Source of the DNA: Agromyces cavernae
GTDB lineage: Bacteria > Actinomycetota > Actinomycetes > Actinomycetales > Microbacteriaceae
Assembly: GCF_021044935.1 (NCBI RefSeq)
Contig: NZ_JAJNMP010000005.1
Span: 32,441 to 96,440, forward strand
Length of the DNA stretch: 64,000 nucleotides
Direction of reading: 5' to 3'
A program made the position numbers and the translations under genes. A model generated the notes under the pieces. The model saw nothing but the letters and a program-made list of their open reading frames with translations. It had not been told where the DNA came from and made no database searches. This document shows, piece by piece, positions 1 to 8,042 of this stretch; the stretch's first letter is position 1, and the number at the start of each line of letters is the position of its first letter.

Positions 1-336
1 GACCTCTCGGGCGACGAGGCGACCGGTGCGAACATCGTTCGCGTCGCGATCGACGCGCCGCTCAAGCAGATCGCGCTGAACGCGGGCCTCGAGCCGGGCG
101 TCGTCGCCGACAAGGTGCGCAACCTCCCCGTCGGCCAGGGCCTCAACGCCGCGACCGGTGAGTACGTCGACATGCTCGCCGCGGGCATCAACGACCCGGT
201 GAAGGTGACCCGCTCGGCGCTGCTCAACGCCGCGTCGATCGCGGGCCTGTTCCTCACCACCGAGGCCGTCGTCGCCGACAAGCCCGAGAAGAACCCGGCT
301 CCGGTCGGCGACCCCACGGGCGGCATGGACTTCTAG
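1..336 (+). CDS. groEL: Chaperonin GroEL, C-terminal part (5' truncated by window)
   Basis: The reading frame is open from base 1 and ends at TAG 334-336. It supplies the last 111 residues of the 60-kDa chaperonin, the ATP-driven cytosolic folding ring that works with GroES. Visible family features are the equatorial-domain stretch with [19 protein letters not shown], the [13 protein letters not shown] helix, and a short tail ending GGMDF. The usual GGM-rich tail is reduced to that single copy, as in many actinobacterial GroEL2-type proteins. A strong hairpin follows 23 bases after the stop. The gene starts upstream of the window. Confidence 0.97.
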   Translation, partial: DLSGDEATGANIVRVAIDAPLKQIALNAGLEPGVVADKVRNLPVGQGLNAATGEYVDMLAAGINDPVKVTRSALLNAASIAGLFLTTEAVVADKPEKNPAPVGDPTGGMDF

Positions 337-359
337 TCCGTCCGCGACCCGCACCACAC

Positions 360-389
360 GATGGGCGTCTCCTCAGGGAGGCGCCCATC
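360..389 (+). terminator. Intrinsic-type terminator hairpin after groEL
   Basis: A 13-bp stem (360-372 with 377-389, one G-U wobble) closes a TCAG loop. It lies just after the groEL stop and before the 3' end of the convergent WXG100 gene. There is no clear U-tract, which is common in high-GC actinobacteria. Confidence 0.8.
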
Positions 390-524
390 GTCGTCGTCTC
401 GGCCGCCGGCGCGATCGTGATCGGCCCGCGGCCCGCGGCCCGAGGCCCGCGGCGCGCTCGGCGATCGTGCCGATCGCCGAGCGCATCGTGCGAACCTCAC
501 GGCGGGTGAGGCGCGCTCGAGTCG

Positions 525-815
525 TCAGCGCAGGAACAGCCGCGCGTTCGACTGCTCGGCATCGAGGTACTGCGTCGCGGCGACGCCGAGCGCTTGGTTG
601 AGGCCTGAGAGGCTCTGCTCGACCTGCGTCTGCGTCGCGCGCCAGTCGGCGACGGCGCCCTGGAAAGCCGACGAGGCCTGGCCCGACCACGACGACTGCA
701 GCCCGGTGAGCTGCCCGAGCAGTGCCGAGACCTCGGACTGGATCCTTCCGATCGTGCCCTGCACGGTGTGGGTGGCCGCGGAGACCTGCTCGGCGTCGAC
801 CTGGTAGCTGGTCAT
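525..815 (-). CDS. WXG100-family (ESAT-6-like) secreted protein
   Basis: A 96-aa protein of the usual WXG100 length (about 100 aa): two predicted helices joined by a hairpin carrying the WSG motif (SSWSGQASSAF, near residue 44). Family members form helical hairpin dimers and are exported by type VII (ESX) secretion. The ATG at 815 is preferred because AAGGGA precedes it by about 7 nt; an upstream in-frame ATG at 842 lacks such a site. No ESX ATPase or partner gene is nearby, so this looks like an orphan substrate. The C-terminus (SNARLFLR) has no obvious YxxxD/E export signal. Confidence 0.88.
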   Translation of the reverse strand: MTSYQVDAEQVSAATHTVQGTIGRIQSEVSALLGQLTGLQSSWSGQASSAFQGAVADWRATQTQVEQSLSGLNQALGVAATQYLDAEQSNARLFLR

Positions 816-935
816 GTGGTGTCCCTTCGTTCGGTGTGCCACCGACGTTAGGGGCGCGTGCGCGGGCGTCGCGGCGCGATCGGCCGAGCGGGCGAGTGCG
901 CACGTCCGAGGCGAACTGTCGAGGACGAGTGCCGG

Positions 936-2765
936 TCAGGGCTCGATGATCGGCTGCGGCGCGGCTGCCGAGCCCGCGAGGGGCAGCATGACCCGGAACG
1001 TCGCACCGCCGCCGGGCGTCTCGACGACGTCGACCATGCCGTTGTGCGCGGCCACGATCGACGAGACGATCGCGAGGCCGAGCCCGGAACCTCCGGTCTC
1101 ACGGGTTCGCGAGGTGTCGGCGCGCCAGAACCGCTGGAAGATCTTCTCCCGGATCTGGGGCGGGATGCCCTCGCCGTGGTCGACGACCTCGACGACGGCG
1201 CGCTCGTCGTCATCGTCGATCGTCACGCGGATCTCGAGGGGGCTGCCGTCGGACGTGAACCGGATCGCGTTGCCCATCAGGTTCGTGATGACCTGGCGGA
1301 TCTTGTTCTCTTCGGCGAGCACGATCGCACGCCGCACCGGTTTCGCGGCGCGCTCGACGGTCGACGAGTCCGCCATCGGAACGCTCTGCACGTCGATTGA
1401 CAGGTCGCCGGTGACCTGCATGCCGGCCTGTGCCTTCGCTGCGGCGCGCTTGGCCGATGCGGTCGCCGCTGCCGCGCGCTTCGCGGCCTGTGCGTCGCGG
1501 CGGGCCGCGACGGCGGCATCTCCGCGGACGCGTCGCCCGCGGAGGCGGGCAAGGGTCGCGCCGGCGAAGGAGATCGGCGCGGCGGCGGGGCTCGACGCCG
1601 GGTCGAGCTCGACCTCGAGCGCGGGGGCGAGGTCCCCCGGGATCTCCGTCGCTCCATGCTCTGGGGCGATCACCGTGACGATCCTGTCGGGGTGCGCCGC
1701 CATCGTGTCGAGTGCGGCGTCGCGCGCGAGCGGCACGAGGTCGACCTCGGCGAGCTCGAGCGGCTTCGCCTCGTCGAGTCGGGCGAGAGCGAGCAGGTCT
1801 TCGACGAGTCCGCCCATGCGGATCGCCTCTTTCTCGATTCGCTCCATCGCCTGTGCGACATCGTCTTCGGTCTGCAGTGCGCCCATTCGGTAGAGCTCGG
1901 CGTAGCCGCGCACCGACACGAGCGGAGTGCGCAGCTCGTGCGAGGCGTCGCCGACGAAGCGGCGCATCTGGTCGATCGTGCGCGCCCGATCGCGGAACGC
2001 TCGGTCGATGCGGTTGAGCATCGTGTTGAGCGACCGGTTGAGCCGCCCGACCTCGGTGTTGGGTGTGGCGCCGCCGAGTCGCTGGCCGAAGTCGCCGTCG
2101 GCGATCGCGGCGGCCGTGCGCTCGACCTCGCGCAGCGGGGTGAAGGTAGAAGTCACGAGCATTCGCGTGAGCAGCGCCCCGACCAGCACGACACCGAGGC
2201 CGAACCCGAGGAAGATCGTGAGGTAGACGCCGAGCAGGCGCTCGGTGTCGGCCGACGAGATCGCGATGACGATCGGCACGAGCGTGCCGTGCGAGTCGGC
2301 CGGCATGAGTGCCGCGACGGCGCGGAACGTCGGCGCGCCGTCGGCGTCGCTCAGTGGGAAGGTGACGTAGCGCCCGGCGTTGAGCGCGTTGACCTGCGCC
2401 TGCGTGAACGTGGCGGGGAACTGGGGCAGCTCGGCCTCATCGAGGTGGTCCCAGTTATTGCGCTGGTATTCACCGAACGCGTTGTAGACGGCGACGAACA
2501 CCTCTTCCGAAGGCGAGAAGTCGAGCTGATTGAGGTTGGTCTGCGAGCGTGGGTCGGAGCCGTTGGGGGAGAAGTACCTCGACATGTCGCCCGAGGCGAT
2601 CGCCTCGAGCTTCGCTTCCATCTGGTCGTCGACGTACGAGCGCAGCATCGCCGCCGTGCCGATGCCCGAGACCAGCAGCCCGAGGGTCAGCATCAGCACT
2701 GTCACACCGGTGATCTTGGTGCGCAGCGAGATGCGGTTCCACCGCTCGAACAGGGTCTGGTTCAT
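936..2765 (-). CDS. Sensor histidine kinase with basic linker insertion
   Basis: A 609-aa membrane sensor kinase of the OmpR/MprB type. Two membrane helices (about residues 18-40 and 179-203) flank an extracytoplasmic sensor region of about 135 aa. HAMP covers about 203-256. The dimerisation/phosphoacceptor helix has HELRTPL with His276. The ATPase domain has the N box (NKIRQVITNLMGNA, 487-500), G1 (DHGEG, 529-533) and G2 (GSGLGLAI, 559-566). Between phosphoacceptor and N box, about 110 residues (372-485) form an Ala/Lys/Arg-rich insert absent from typical kinases. It lies 31 bp downstream of its response regulator and is presumably cotranscribed. The signal sensed is not evident. Confidence 0.93.
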   Translation of the reverse strand: MNQTLFERWNRISLRTKITGVTVLMLTLGLLVSGIGTAAMLRSYVDDQMEAKLEAIASGDMSRYFSPNGSDPRSQTNLNQLDFSPSEEVFVAVYNAFGEYQRNNWDHLDEAELPQFPATFTQAQVNALNAGRYVTFPLSDADGAPTFRAVAALMPADSHGTLVPIVIAISSADTERLLGVYLTIFLGFGLGVVLVGALLTRMLVTSTFTPLREVERTAAAIADGDFGQRLGGATPNTEVGRLNRSLNTMLNRIDRAFRDRARTIDQMRRFVGDASHELRTPLVSVRGYAELYRMGALQTEDDVAQAMERIEKEAIRMGGLVEDLLALARLDEAKPLELAEVDLVPLARDAALDTMAAHPDRIVTVIAPEHGATEIPGDLAPALEVELDPASSPAAAPISFAGATLARLRGRRVRGDAAVAARRDAQAAKRAAAATASAKRAAAKAQAGMQVTGDLSIDVQSVPMADSSTVERAAKPVRRAIVLAEENKIRQVITNLMGNAIRFTSDGSPLEIRVTIDDDDERAVVEVVDHGEGIPPQIREKIFQRFWRADTSRTRETGGSGLGLAIVSSIVAAHNGMVDVVETPGGGATFRVMLPLAGSAAAPQPIIEP

Positions 2766-2796
2766 TGCGGGCCGAGTCTAGGCTGCGAAGCCTGAG

Positions 2797-3489
2797 TCAA
2801 GGCTTGGAGGACTTCAGCATGTACCCGAATCCGCGTTTGGTCTGGATGAGCGGCTCGGTCGAGTGCTGGTCGAGCTTGCGGCGCAGGTAGGAGATGTAGC
2901 TCTCGACGATGCCGGCATCGCCGTTGAAGTCGTACTCCCATACATGGTCGAGGATCTGCGCCTTGGAGAGCACCCGGTTGGGGTTCAGCATGAGGTAGCG
3001 CAGCAGCTTGAACTCGGTGGGGGAGAGCTCGACGGGCACGTCGCCGACGAGCACCTCGTGGGTGTCCTGATCCATCGTGAGCTCGCCGGTGCGGATCACC
3101 GCGTCTTCTTCGGCGTGCATCGTGCGCCGGAGGATCGCCTTGATGCGCGCGACGATCTCGTCGAGGCTGAACGGCTTGGTGACATAGTCGTCGCCGCCGA
3201 CGGTGAGGCCGGTGATCTTGTCTTCGGTGTCGTCTTTCGCCGTGAGGAAGAGGATCGGCGCGGTGTAGCCTGCCGTGCGCAGGCGCTTGGTGACGCCGAA
3301 CCCGTTCATGTCGGGCAGCATGACGTCGAGGATGATGAGGTCGGGCTCCTCTTCGAGCACGGCCGAGATGGTCTGCGCGCCGTTGCCCACGGCGCGGACC
3401 GCGAATCCGGCGAACCTCAGGCTGGTCGTCAGCAGGTCGCGGATGTTGGGCTCGTCATCGACGATGAGAATGCGTGGTCCATCGCTCAT
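2797..3489 (-). CDS. OmpR/PhoB-family response regulator
   Basis: A 230-aa DNA-binding response regulator. The receiver domain (about 5-118) has the acidic pocket D11-D12, phosphoacceptor D55 (LIILDVMLPD), T83 and K105 (KPF). A winged-helix domain (about 130-228) has the TEFKLLRYL and YISYLRRKLD helices. The frame is open far upstream, but MSDGPRILIVDDE is the canonical N-terminus, so the start is ATG 3489. It is transcribed as the first gene of a pair with the kinase. By family resemblance (MprA/TcrA-like) it should be phosphorylated by that kinase; targets cannot be read from the sequence. Confidence 0.95.
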   Translation of the reverse strand: MSDGPRILIVDDEPNIRDLLTTSLRFAGFAVRAVGNGAQTISAVLEEEPDLIILDVMLPDMNGFGVTKRLRTAGYTAPILFLTAKDDTEDKITGLTVGGDDYVTKPFSLDEIVARIKAILRRTMHAEEDAVIRTGELTMDQDTHEVLVGDVPVELSPTEFKLLRYLMLNPNRVLSKAQILDHVWEYDFNGDAGIVESYISYLRRKLDQHSTEPLIQTKRGFGYMLKSSKP

Positions 3490-3548
3490 GGGTCGATTCT
3501 CTTGACGTTTGCTGAAACCTGCCTGTGAGTCGTGTGGGTGGCCGTCGA

Positions 3549-4229
3549 TCACGGCGCGGCGGCGATGCGGATGCAGCATCGGCCCGCTCCCGCATCGAGG
3601 TGCACGCGGCCGGGATCGTCGCCGACGGCCTCGGCCATGCCGCACAACATCGCGTGGTTGATCTCGCACACGACGCCGGGGTTCTCGCGCGCGAGACGGT
3701 GGAACGGGCACGTGCCGAGCACGGTGTCGTCGCCGTCGACCCTGGGCTCGAGGCCGGCCCGCTCGAGCGCGTCGTCGAGATCGGCGGATGCCCCGGCGAG
3801 GCGCCGCCCGCCGCGCACCGCCGCCGCGTGCAGCGCGTCGCGCACGGGAACGTCGTCGCCGACTGCCCGACCGATCGCCTCGGCCATGATCTCGCCCGCC
3901 AGTTCGTAGTGCCGCCGGGGGATCGAGACCGAGAGTTCGGCGTCGGGACGCACGTAGACCTTCGCCGGCCGCCCGGAGCCGGGCCCCGTTCGACCGGTGA
4001 GTCGCCGGAACTCGACGGTGAGCAGCCCCGCGTCTGCGAGTCGCTCGAGGTGGAAGGCGGCGGTGCTGCGCGGGAGGTCGAGAAGAGCGGCGATCTGATC
4101 GCGGCTCATGGGTTCGGTGTTGCGTGCGACCGCCGTGTAGACCCGATGCCGGGTCGGGTCGCCGAGCGCCCTGACGGCGATCAGTTCGTCGTCGTATCCG
4201 GACTCGTAGCCGGACTCGTCGGAAGCCAT
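3549..4229 (-). CDS. HTH transcriptional regulator with Cys-rich C-terminus (ArsR/SufR-like)
   Basis: A 226-aa protein. The N-terminal winged helix (about 15-80) has the ALGDPTRHRVYTAV and STAAFHLERLADAGLL helices typical of ArsR-type regulators. The C-terminal half has Cys174, Cys188, Cys196 and the pair Cys218-Cys219, within CPFH, VVCEINHAMLCG and GRCCIR. This arrangement resembles the COG2345/SufR group, whose cysteines can hold an Fe-S cluster or metal; ligand binding here is inferred. It is divergent from the folE operon across 155 bp containing a palindrome on the folE -35 box, so it probably controls that operon and itself. Confidence 0.85.
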   Translation of the reverse strand: MASDESGYESGYDDELIAVRALGDPTRHRVYTAVARNTEPMSRDQIAALLDLPRSTAAFHLERLADAGLLTVEFRRLTGRTGPGSGRPAKVYVRPDAELSVSIPRRHYELAGEIMAEAIGRAVGDDVPVRDALHAAAVRGGRRLAGASADLDDALERAGLEPRVDGDDTVLGTCPFHRLARENPGVVCEINHAMLCGMAEAVGDDPGRVHLDAGAGRCCIRIAAAP

Positions 4230-4251
4230 GGCCCCATCGTAACTCTAAAAG

Positions 4252-4289
4252 CAATATCTATTGACAAAAGAATTTCCCCGGCCTAGCGT
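4252..4289 (+). promoter_or_regulatory. folE operon promoter with overlapping palindromic operator
   Basis: TTGACA (4261-4266), a 17-bp spacer and TAGCGT (4284-4289) form a near-consensus SigA-type promoter about 100 bp before folE. The palindrome CAATA-TC-TATTG (4252-4263) overlaps the -35 box and is AT-rich in a GC-rich surround. It is the obvious binding site for the divergent HTH regulator; that pairing is inferred. Confidence 0.65.
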
Positions 4290-4384
4290 CGGCATGACGG
4301 GAGATGCCGCGCACGGGGCATCCGATCTCGGGAATCACCGTGCGAGGGGTCGACCGCACCAGACCAGCGAGCCGAGGAGCAGCC

Positions 4385-5029
4385 ATGACGTCGACCGAAC
4401 TCGCCGCATCGGCGACCAGCGCGCGGCGGCTGCACGCGGTCGCGCCCGACGAGGCGGTCGGCGGCGGCATCGACCGGGCCGGTGCCATCGCGGCGGTCGA
4501 GGCGCTGCTCGCAGCGCTCGGTCGCGATCCACGGTCGACCCATCTCGCCGAGACGCCTCGACGTGTCGCCGATGCGCTGATCGAGTTGCTGACGCCGCAA
4601 CCGTTCGCCGCGACCACATTCGTGAACGACGAGCACTACGACGAGCTCGTCGTCGTCGCCGACATCCCGTTCAGCTCGCTGTGCGAGCACCACCTGTTGC
4701 CGTTCCGCGGCGTCGCGCACGTGGGCTACGTTCCCGGTGAACGTCTCGTAGGACTGTCGAAGCTCGCGCGCGTCGTCGAGCTGTTCGCACGCGACCTGCA
4801 GGTTCAAGAGCGGATGACCCGCCAGATCGCCGACTGGATCGACGAGACCCTCGAACCGCTGGGCGTCGGCGTGGTGCTCGAGGCCGAGCACCTCTGCATG
4901 TCGCTGCGAGGCGTGCAGGCCGAGGGAACGCGCACCGTGACGAGCTCGCTCGTCGGCTCGGTGCGCGACGACGACCGCACCCGCCGCGAGTTCCTCGCCC
5001 GCTGCGGCGTGCGCGGAACGGAGGCGTGA
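4385..5029 (+). CDS. folE: GTP cyclohydrolase I
   Basis: A 214-aa enzyme converting GTP to 7,8-dihydroneopterin triphosphate, the first step of folate/pterin synthesis. Zinc ligands are present: Cys100 and His103 in SLCEHHLLPF, and Cys171 in HLCMSLRGV; the catalytic His102 is also there. The substrate-binding stretch GYVPGERLVGLSKLARVVE is intact. The ATG at 4385 follows GAGGAG at good spacing; an upstream in-frame ATG (4304) lies inside the promoter region. It is the first gene of a four-gene coupled operon under a dedicated regulator. It may be a second copy beside a housekeeping folE, which cannot be tested in this window. Confidence 0.96.
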   Translation: MTSTELAASATSARRLHAVAPDEAVGGGIDRAGAIAAVEALLAALGRDPRSTHLAETPRRVADALIELLTPQPFAATTFVNDEHYDELVVVADIPFSSLCEHHLLPFRGVAHVGYVPGERLVGLSKLARVVELFARDLQVQERMTRQIADWIDETLEPLGVGVVLEAEHLCMSLRGVQAEGTRTVTSSLVGSVRDDDRTRREFLARCGVRGTEA

Positions 5030-5030
5030 G

Positions 5031-6275
5031 ATGGAATCGTCGAGTGGGCTCGTGATCGTCGGGGGCGGACTCGCCGGTGCGCGGGCGGCTGAGGGCGCCA
5101 GGGAAGCGGGATACGACGGGTCGATCACCATCGTCGCGGGCGAAGACGCGATGCCCTACATCCGCCCGCCGCTGTCGAAGGAGTTCCTGATCGGAAAAGA
5201 CGACCGGGCATCGATCGACGTGCACCCCGAGGCGTGGTACTCCGAGCAGGGGGTCGAGGTGCTGCGCGGGCGCCGGGCCGCGTCGATCGATCCGGCGGGC
5301 CACAGCCTCACGCTCGGCGATGACGAGGTGCTGCGCTACGACCGGCTGCTGCTCGCGACCGGTGCGTCGCCCCGACGGTTCCGTGGACCGGGCGCCGACC
5401 TCGCGGGCGTGCACCTCCTGCGCAGCGTCGACGACTCGATCGCGCTGCGCGACGCCATCGCATCGGGCGGCCGACGCGTCGTGATCGTCGGTGCCGGATG
5501 GATCGGGCTCGAGGTCGCGGCCGCCGCACGGGGCTACGGCAACGATGTCACGGTGCTCGGCCTCGAGACCGTGCCGCTGAACGCGGCGATCGGGGACTCG
5601 GCCGGCTCGGTCTTCGCCGAACTCCACCGCGCGCACGGCGTCACCCTGCGCATGTCGACGAGCGTGGCCGGCATGGTCGGCACCGAGGGCCGTGTCAGCG
5701 GAGTCGAGCTCGACGGTGGTGAGGTGGTGCCGGCCGACGTCGTCGTGGTCGGCATCGGCGCCATCCCCGAGACGGGGCTCGCCGAGTCCGCGGGCCTCGA
5801 CGTCGACAACGGCGTGACGACCGATGCCGCGTTCCTCACGAGTGCGGCCGACGTATACGCCGTCGGCGACGTCGCGAGCGTGTTCCATCCGGTGCTCGGT
5901 CGACGCATCCGCATCGAGCACTGGGCGAACGCCGATGTCGCCGGCAAGGTCGCCGGTCGCTCGATGGCGGGTGAGACGGTCGAGTACGACGAGATCCCGT
6001 ACTTCTACACCGACCAGTACGATCTGGGCATGGAGTACTCGGGTTACGGCACGCTCGCCGCGGGCATCGAACCGGTGTTCCGGGGCGATCGCGACGGGCG
6101 CGAGTTCGTGGCGTTCTGGGTGGATTCGGGCAAGGTCGTCGCGGGCATGAACGTCAACGTGTGGGACGTGAACGACACCGTGCAGCGGCTCATCCGTGAC
6201 GAGGTCGTCGTCGAGCCCGAGCGGCTCGCCGACCCCTCGATTCCGCTCGATGCGCTCGTCGGGACATCCGAGTGA
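5031..6275 (+). CDS. FAD/NAD(P)-dependent ferredoxin reductase-like oxidoreductase
   Basis: A 414-aa flavoprotein. The FAD Rossmann motif is at residues 8-15 (IVGGGLAG). The NAD(P) motif is near 155 (IVGAGWIGLEVA). The second FAD motif is VYAVGDVA, and a reductase C-terminal domain follows EHWANA. This is the layout of putidaredoxin/rhodocoxin reductases, which pass electrons from NAD(P)H to a [2Fe-2S] ferredoxin or similar acceptor. It starts one base after the folE stop with a GGAGG site, and overlaps the next gene by 4 bp (GTGA), so it belongs to the folE operon. Its electron acceptor is not encoded nearby; a pterin or the RibD-like product is a speculative possibility. Confidence 0.92.
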   Translation: MESSSGLVIVGGGLAGARAAEGAREAGYDGSITIVAGEDAMPYIRPPLSKEFLIGKDDRASIDVHPEAWYSEQGVEVLRGRRAASIDPAGHSLTLGDDEVLRYDRLLLATGASPRRFRGPGADLAGVHLLRSVDDSIALRDAIASGGRRVVIVGAGWIGLEVAAAARGYGNDVTVLGLETVPLNAAIGDSAGSVFAELHRAHGVTLRMSTSVAGMVGTEGRVSGVELDGGEVVPADVVVVGIGAIPETGLAESAGLDVDNGVTTDAAFLTSAADVYAVGDVASVFHPVLGRRIRIEHWANADVAGKVAGRSMAGETVEYDEIPYFYTDQYDLGMEYSGYGTLAAGIEPVFRGDRDGREFVAFWVDSGKVVAGMNVNVWDVNDTVQRLIRDEVVVEPERLADPSIPLDALVGTSE

Positions 6276-7198
6276 TCGAACGATCGCCGCTCGGCTGGGT
6301 CGAACCGGCGATCACCCACCCGGTGCGCCGCATCGCGGGGCGCGAGGTCGACTTCCGCCGCACGATCGCGGTCATGGCCGTCGTCAACCGCACGCCCGAC
6401 TCGTTCTACGACCGCGGCGCCACGTTCGGCCTGGTGCAGGCGGTCGGGGCCGCGCGACGTGCGGTCGAGCAGGGCGCCGCGTGGGTCGACATCGGCGGCG
6501 CGAAGTTCGGGCCGGGTCCGGCGATACCCGTGGCTGAAGAGATCGACCGGGTCGTGCCCGTCGTCGAGGCGCTGCATGGCGTCGAGGCCGCGATCTCGGT
6601 CGACACCTTCCACGCCGAGGTCGCCGCTGCCGCCATCGCCGCCGGCGCGCACGTCGTGAACGACACGACGGGCGTGCACGACCCGGCGATCGCCGAAGTC
6701 GTCGCCTCGAGCGAGGCGACCCTCGTGATCACGCACAGCCGGGCCGAGCCTCGGCAGTGGTTTCCGCGCCCGCAGTACGACGACGTCGTCGGCGAGGTCG
6801 CCGCGTTCCTCGAGGAGCGCGTCGCGCTGGCCGTGCGGCACGGCGTGCCCGAAGATCGCATCGTGCTCGACCCCGGCCACGACCTCAACAAGAACACCCG
6901 GCACTCGCTCGAGCTCACGCGCCGGTTCGGCGAACTCGCCCGACTCGGGTTCCCGCTGCTGGCCGCCGTGTCGAACAAGGACTTCATCGGCGAGACCCTC
7001 GACCGCCCACGCGATGGCAGGCTCGCCGGTTCGCTCGCGGCCGCCGTGTTCTGCGCGCTCCAGGGCGCGCGCATCCTGCGCATGCACAACGTGCCCGAGT
7101 CGGTCGACGCGGCCCGCATGGTTGAGGCGATCCTCGGGTGGCGCGCACCCGCGTACCTGAAGCACAACGTGGTCGACGGCCCGAACGAGGAATCGTGA
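6272..7198 (+). CDS. Dihydropteroate synthase homologue, FolP2-like
   Basis: A 308-aa TIM-barrel protein of the dihydropteroate synthase family. Instead of the canonical NVTPDSF and GGxSTRPGA loops it has VVNRTPDSFYDRGATF and DIGGAKFGPGP, plus DPGHDLNKNT and SNKDFIGETLD. These are the signatures I associate with mycobacterial FolP2 rather than FolP1. FolP2-type proteins have been reported to lack normal DHPS activity, so the substrate here is open. It starts at GTG overlapping the reductase stop and ends in a GTGA overlap with the next gene. The loss of the p-aminobenzoate/sulfonamide-loop residues is the notable point. Confidence 0.88.
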   Translation: MIERSPLGWVEPAITHPVRRIAGREVDFRRTIAVMAVVNRTPDSFYDRGATFGLVQAVGAARRAVEQGAAWVDIGGAKFGPGPAIPVAEEIDRVVPVVEALHGVEAAISVDTFHAEVAAAAIAAGAHVVNDTTGVHDPAIAEVVASSEATLVITHSRAEPRQWFPRPQYDDVVGEVAAFLEERVALAVRHGVPEDRIVLDPGHDLNKNTRHSLELTRRFGELARLGFPLLAAVSNKDFIGETLDRPRDGRLAGSLAAAVFCALQGARILRMHNVPESVDAARMVEAILGWRAPAYLKHNVVDGPNEES

Positions 7199-7917
7199 CC
7201 GCCGCGCCGGCCGGGCTCGCGCGCGAGGAACTGCTCGCCGCCTACGCGATCGAAGACCGCGCCACGCCGCGGGTGCGCATGAACTTCGTGATGAGCCTCG
7301 ACGGTGCAGTCACGCTCGACGGGCGCAGCGGCGGGCTCGGCAACGCCGACGACCGGCGCATCATGGGCGTGCTGCGCGCGCTCGCCGACGTCATCCTCGT
7401 CGGGGCGGGCACCGTTCGCGTCGAGGGCTACGGCGGCGTGCGCCTGCCCGACGAGGTCGCAGCGTGGCGGACCGGCCGGGGCATGGCAGCGCAACCCCCG
7501 CTCGCGGTCGTCTCATCGCGGCTCGACCTCGCCCCGGGGCATCCGTTCTTCACCGACGCCACCGTGCGTCCGATCGTCGTGACCCACTCGGCGGCACCCG
7601 CGGATCGGCGGGCCGCGCTCGCCGAGGTCGCCGACATGATCGTGAGCCCCGGTGACGCGGTGGACCTGCGGCACGCGCTCGCCGCGCTCGCCGACCGTGG
7701 GCTGCCGCAGGTGCTCTGCGAGGGAGGACCCCATCTGTTCGGCGCGCTGCTGGCCGCCGACCTGGTCGACGAGCTGTGCCTCAGCCTGTCGTCCGTGCTC
7801 GTGGCGGGCGACGCCGGGCGTATCGCGGCGGGTGCCGAGGTGCCGCCGCGGCGCATGCGGCTCGTGCACGAGCTGCCGACCGACGAGATGCTGTTCCTGC
7901 GCTACGCGCGCGGGTGA
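7195..7917 (+). CDS. RibD C-terminal/DHFR-like pyrimidine or pterin reductase
   Basis: A 240-aa reductase of the RibD C-terminal fold, which uses NADPH to reduce a pyrimidine or pterin. Visible motifs: RVRMNFVMSLDGAVTLDG (substrate loop), ILVGAGTVRVEGYG (NADPH loop) and VLCEGGPHLFGALL. The deaminase half of RibD is missing, as in mycobacterial Rv2671, which can substitute for dihydrofolate reductase. GTG 7195 is chosen because it overlaps the FolP2-like stop (GTGA); a longer frame from 7138 would run 60 bp into the preceding gene. Last gene of the folE operon; an 11-bp inverted repeat follows. Confidence 0.88.
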   Translation: MTAAPAGLAREELLAAYAIEDRATPRVRMNFVMSLDGAVTLDGRSGGLGNADDRRIMGVLRALADVILVGAGTVRVEGYGGVRLPDEVAAWRTGRGMAAQPPLAVVSSRLDLAPGHPFFTDATVRPIVVTHSAAPADRRAALAEVADMIVSPGDAVDLRHALAALADRGLPQVLCEGGPHLFGALLAADLVDELCLSLSSVLVAGDAGRIAAGAEVPPRRMRLVHELPTDEMLFLRYARG

Positions 7918-7946
7918 GCGGCGGCGCAAGGGCGGTACGGCGCCAA

Positions 7947-8004
7947 CTCAGGAGAATGGGACGCATCCACGCGTCAGAGGCCGCCTCAGTGCAATTCTCC
8001 TGAG
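7947..8004. repeat. Inverted repeat between convergent genes
   Basis: Perfect 11-bp arms (CTCAGGAGAAT at 7947-7957, complement at 7994-8004) flank a 36-base loop. It sits in the 125-bp gap between the end of the RibD-like gene and the end of the convergent XPB gene, so it could serve as a bidirectional terminator. The long loop is unusual for one, and a dispersed palindromic element is an alternative. Confidence 0.55.
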
Positions 8005-8042
8005 CAGGGACGGGGCGTGGGCGTGCCCGGCGCCGAACGGCG

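Noticed and set aside
525..815. ESX secretion locus around the WXG100 gene
   Set aside because: No FtsK/SpoIIIE-type ATPase, EccD or partner WXG gene in the flanks.
1656..2795. Long plus-strand open frame (379 codons) opposite the histidine kinase
   Set aside because: Antisense shadow of a GC-biased gene; low-complexity, His/Arg/Glu-rich translation and no domain, while the kinase on the other strand has all motifs.
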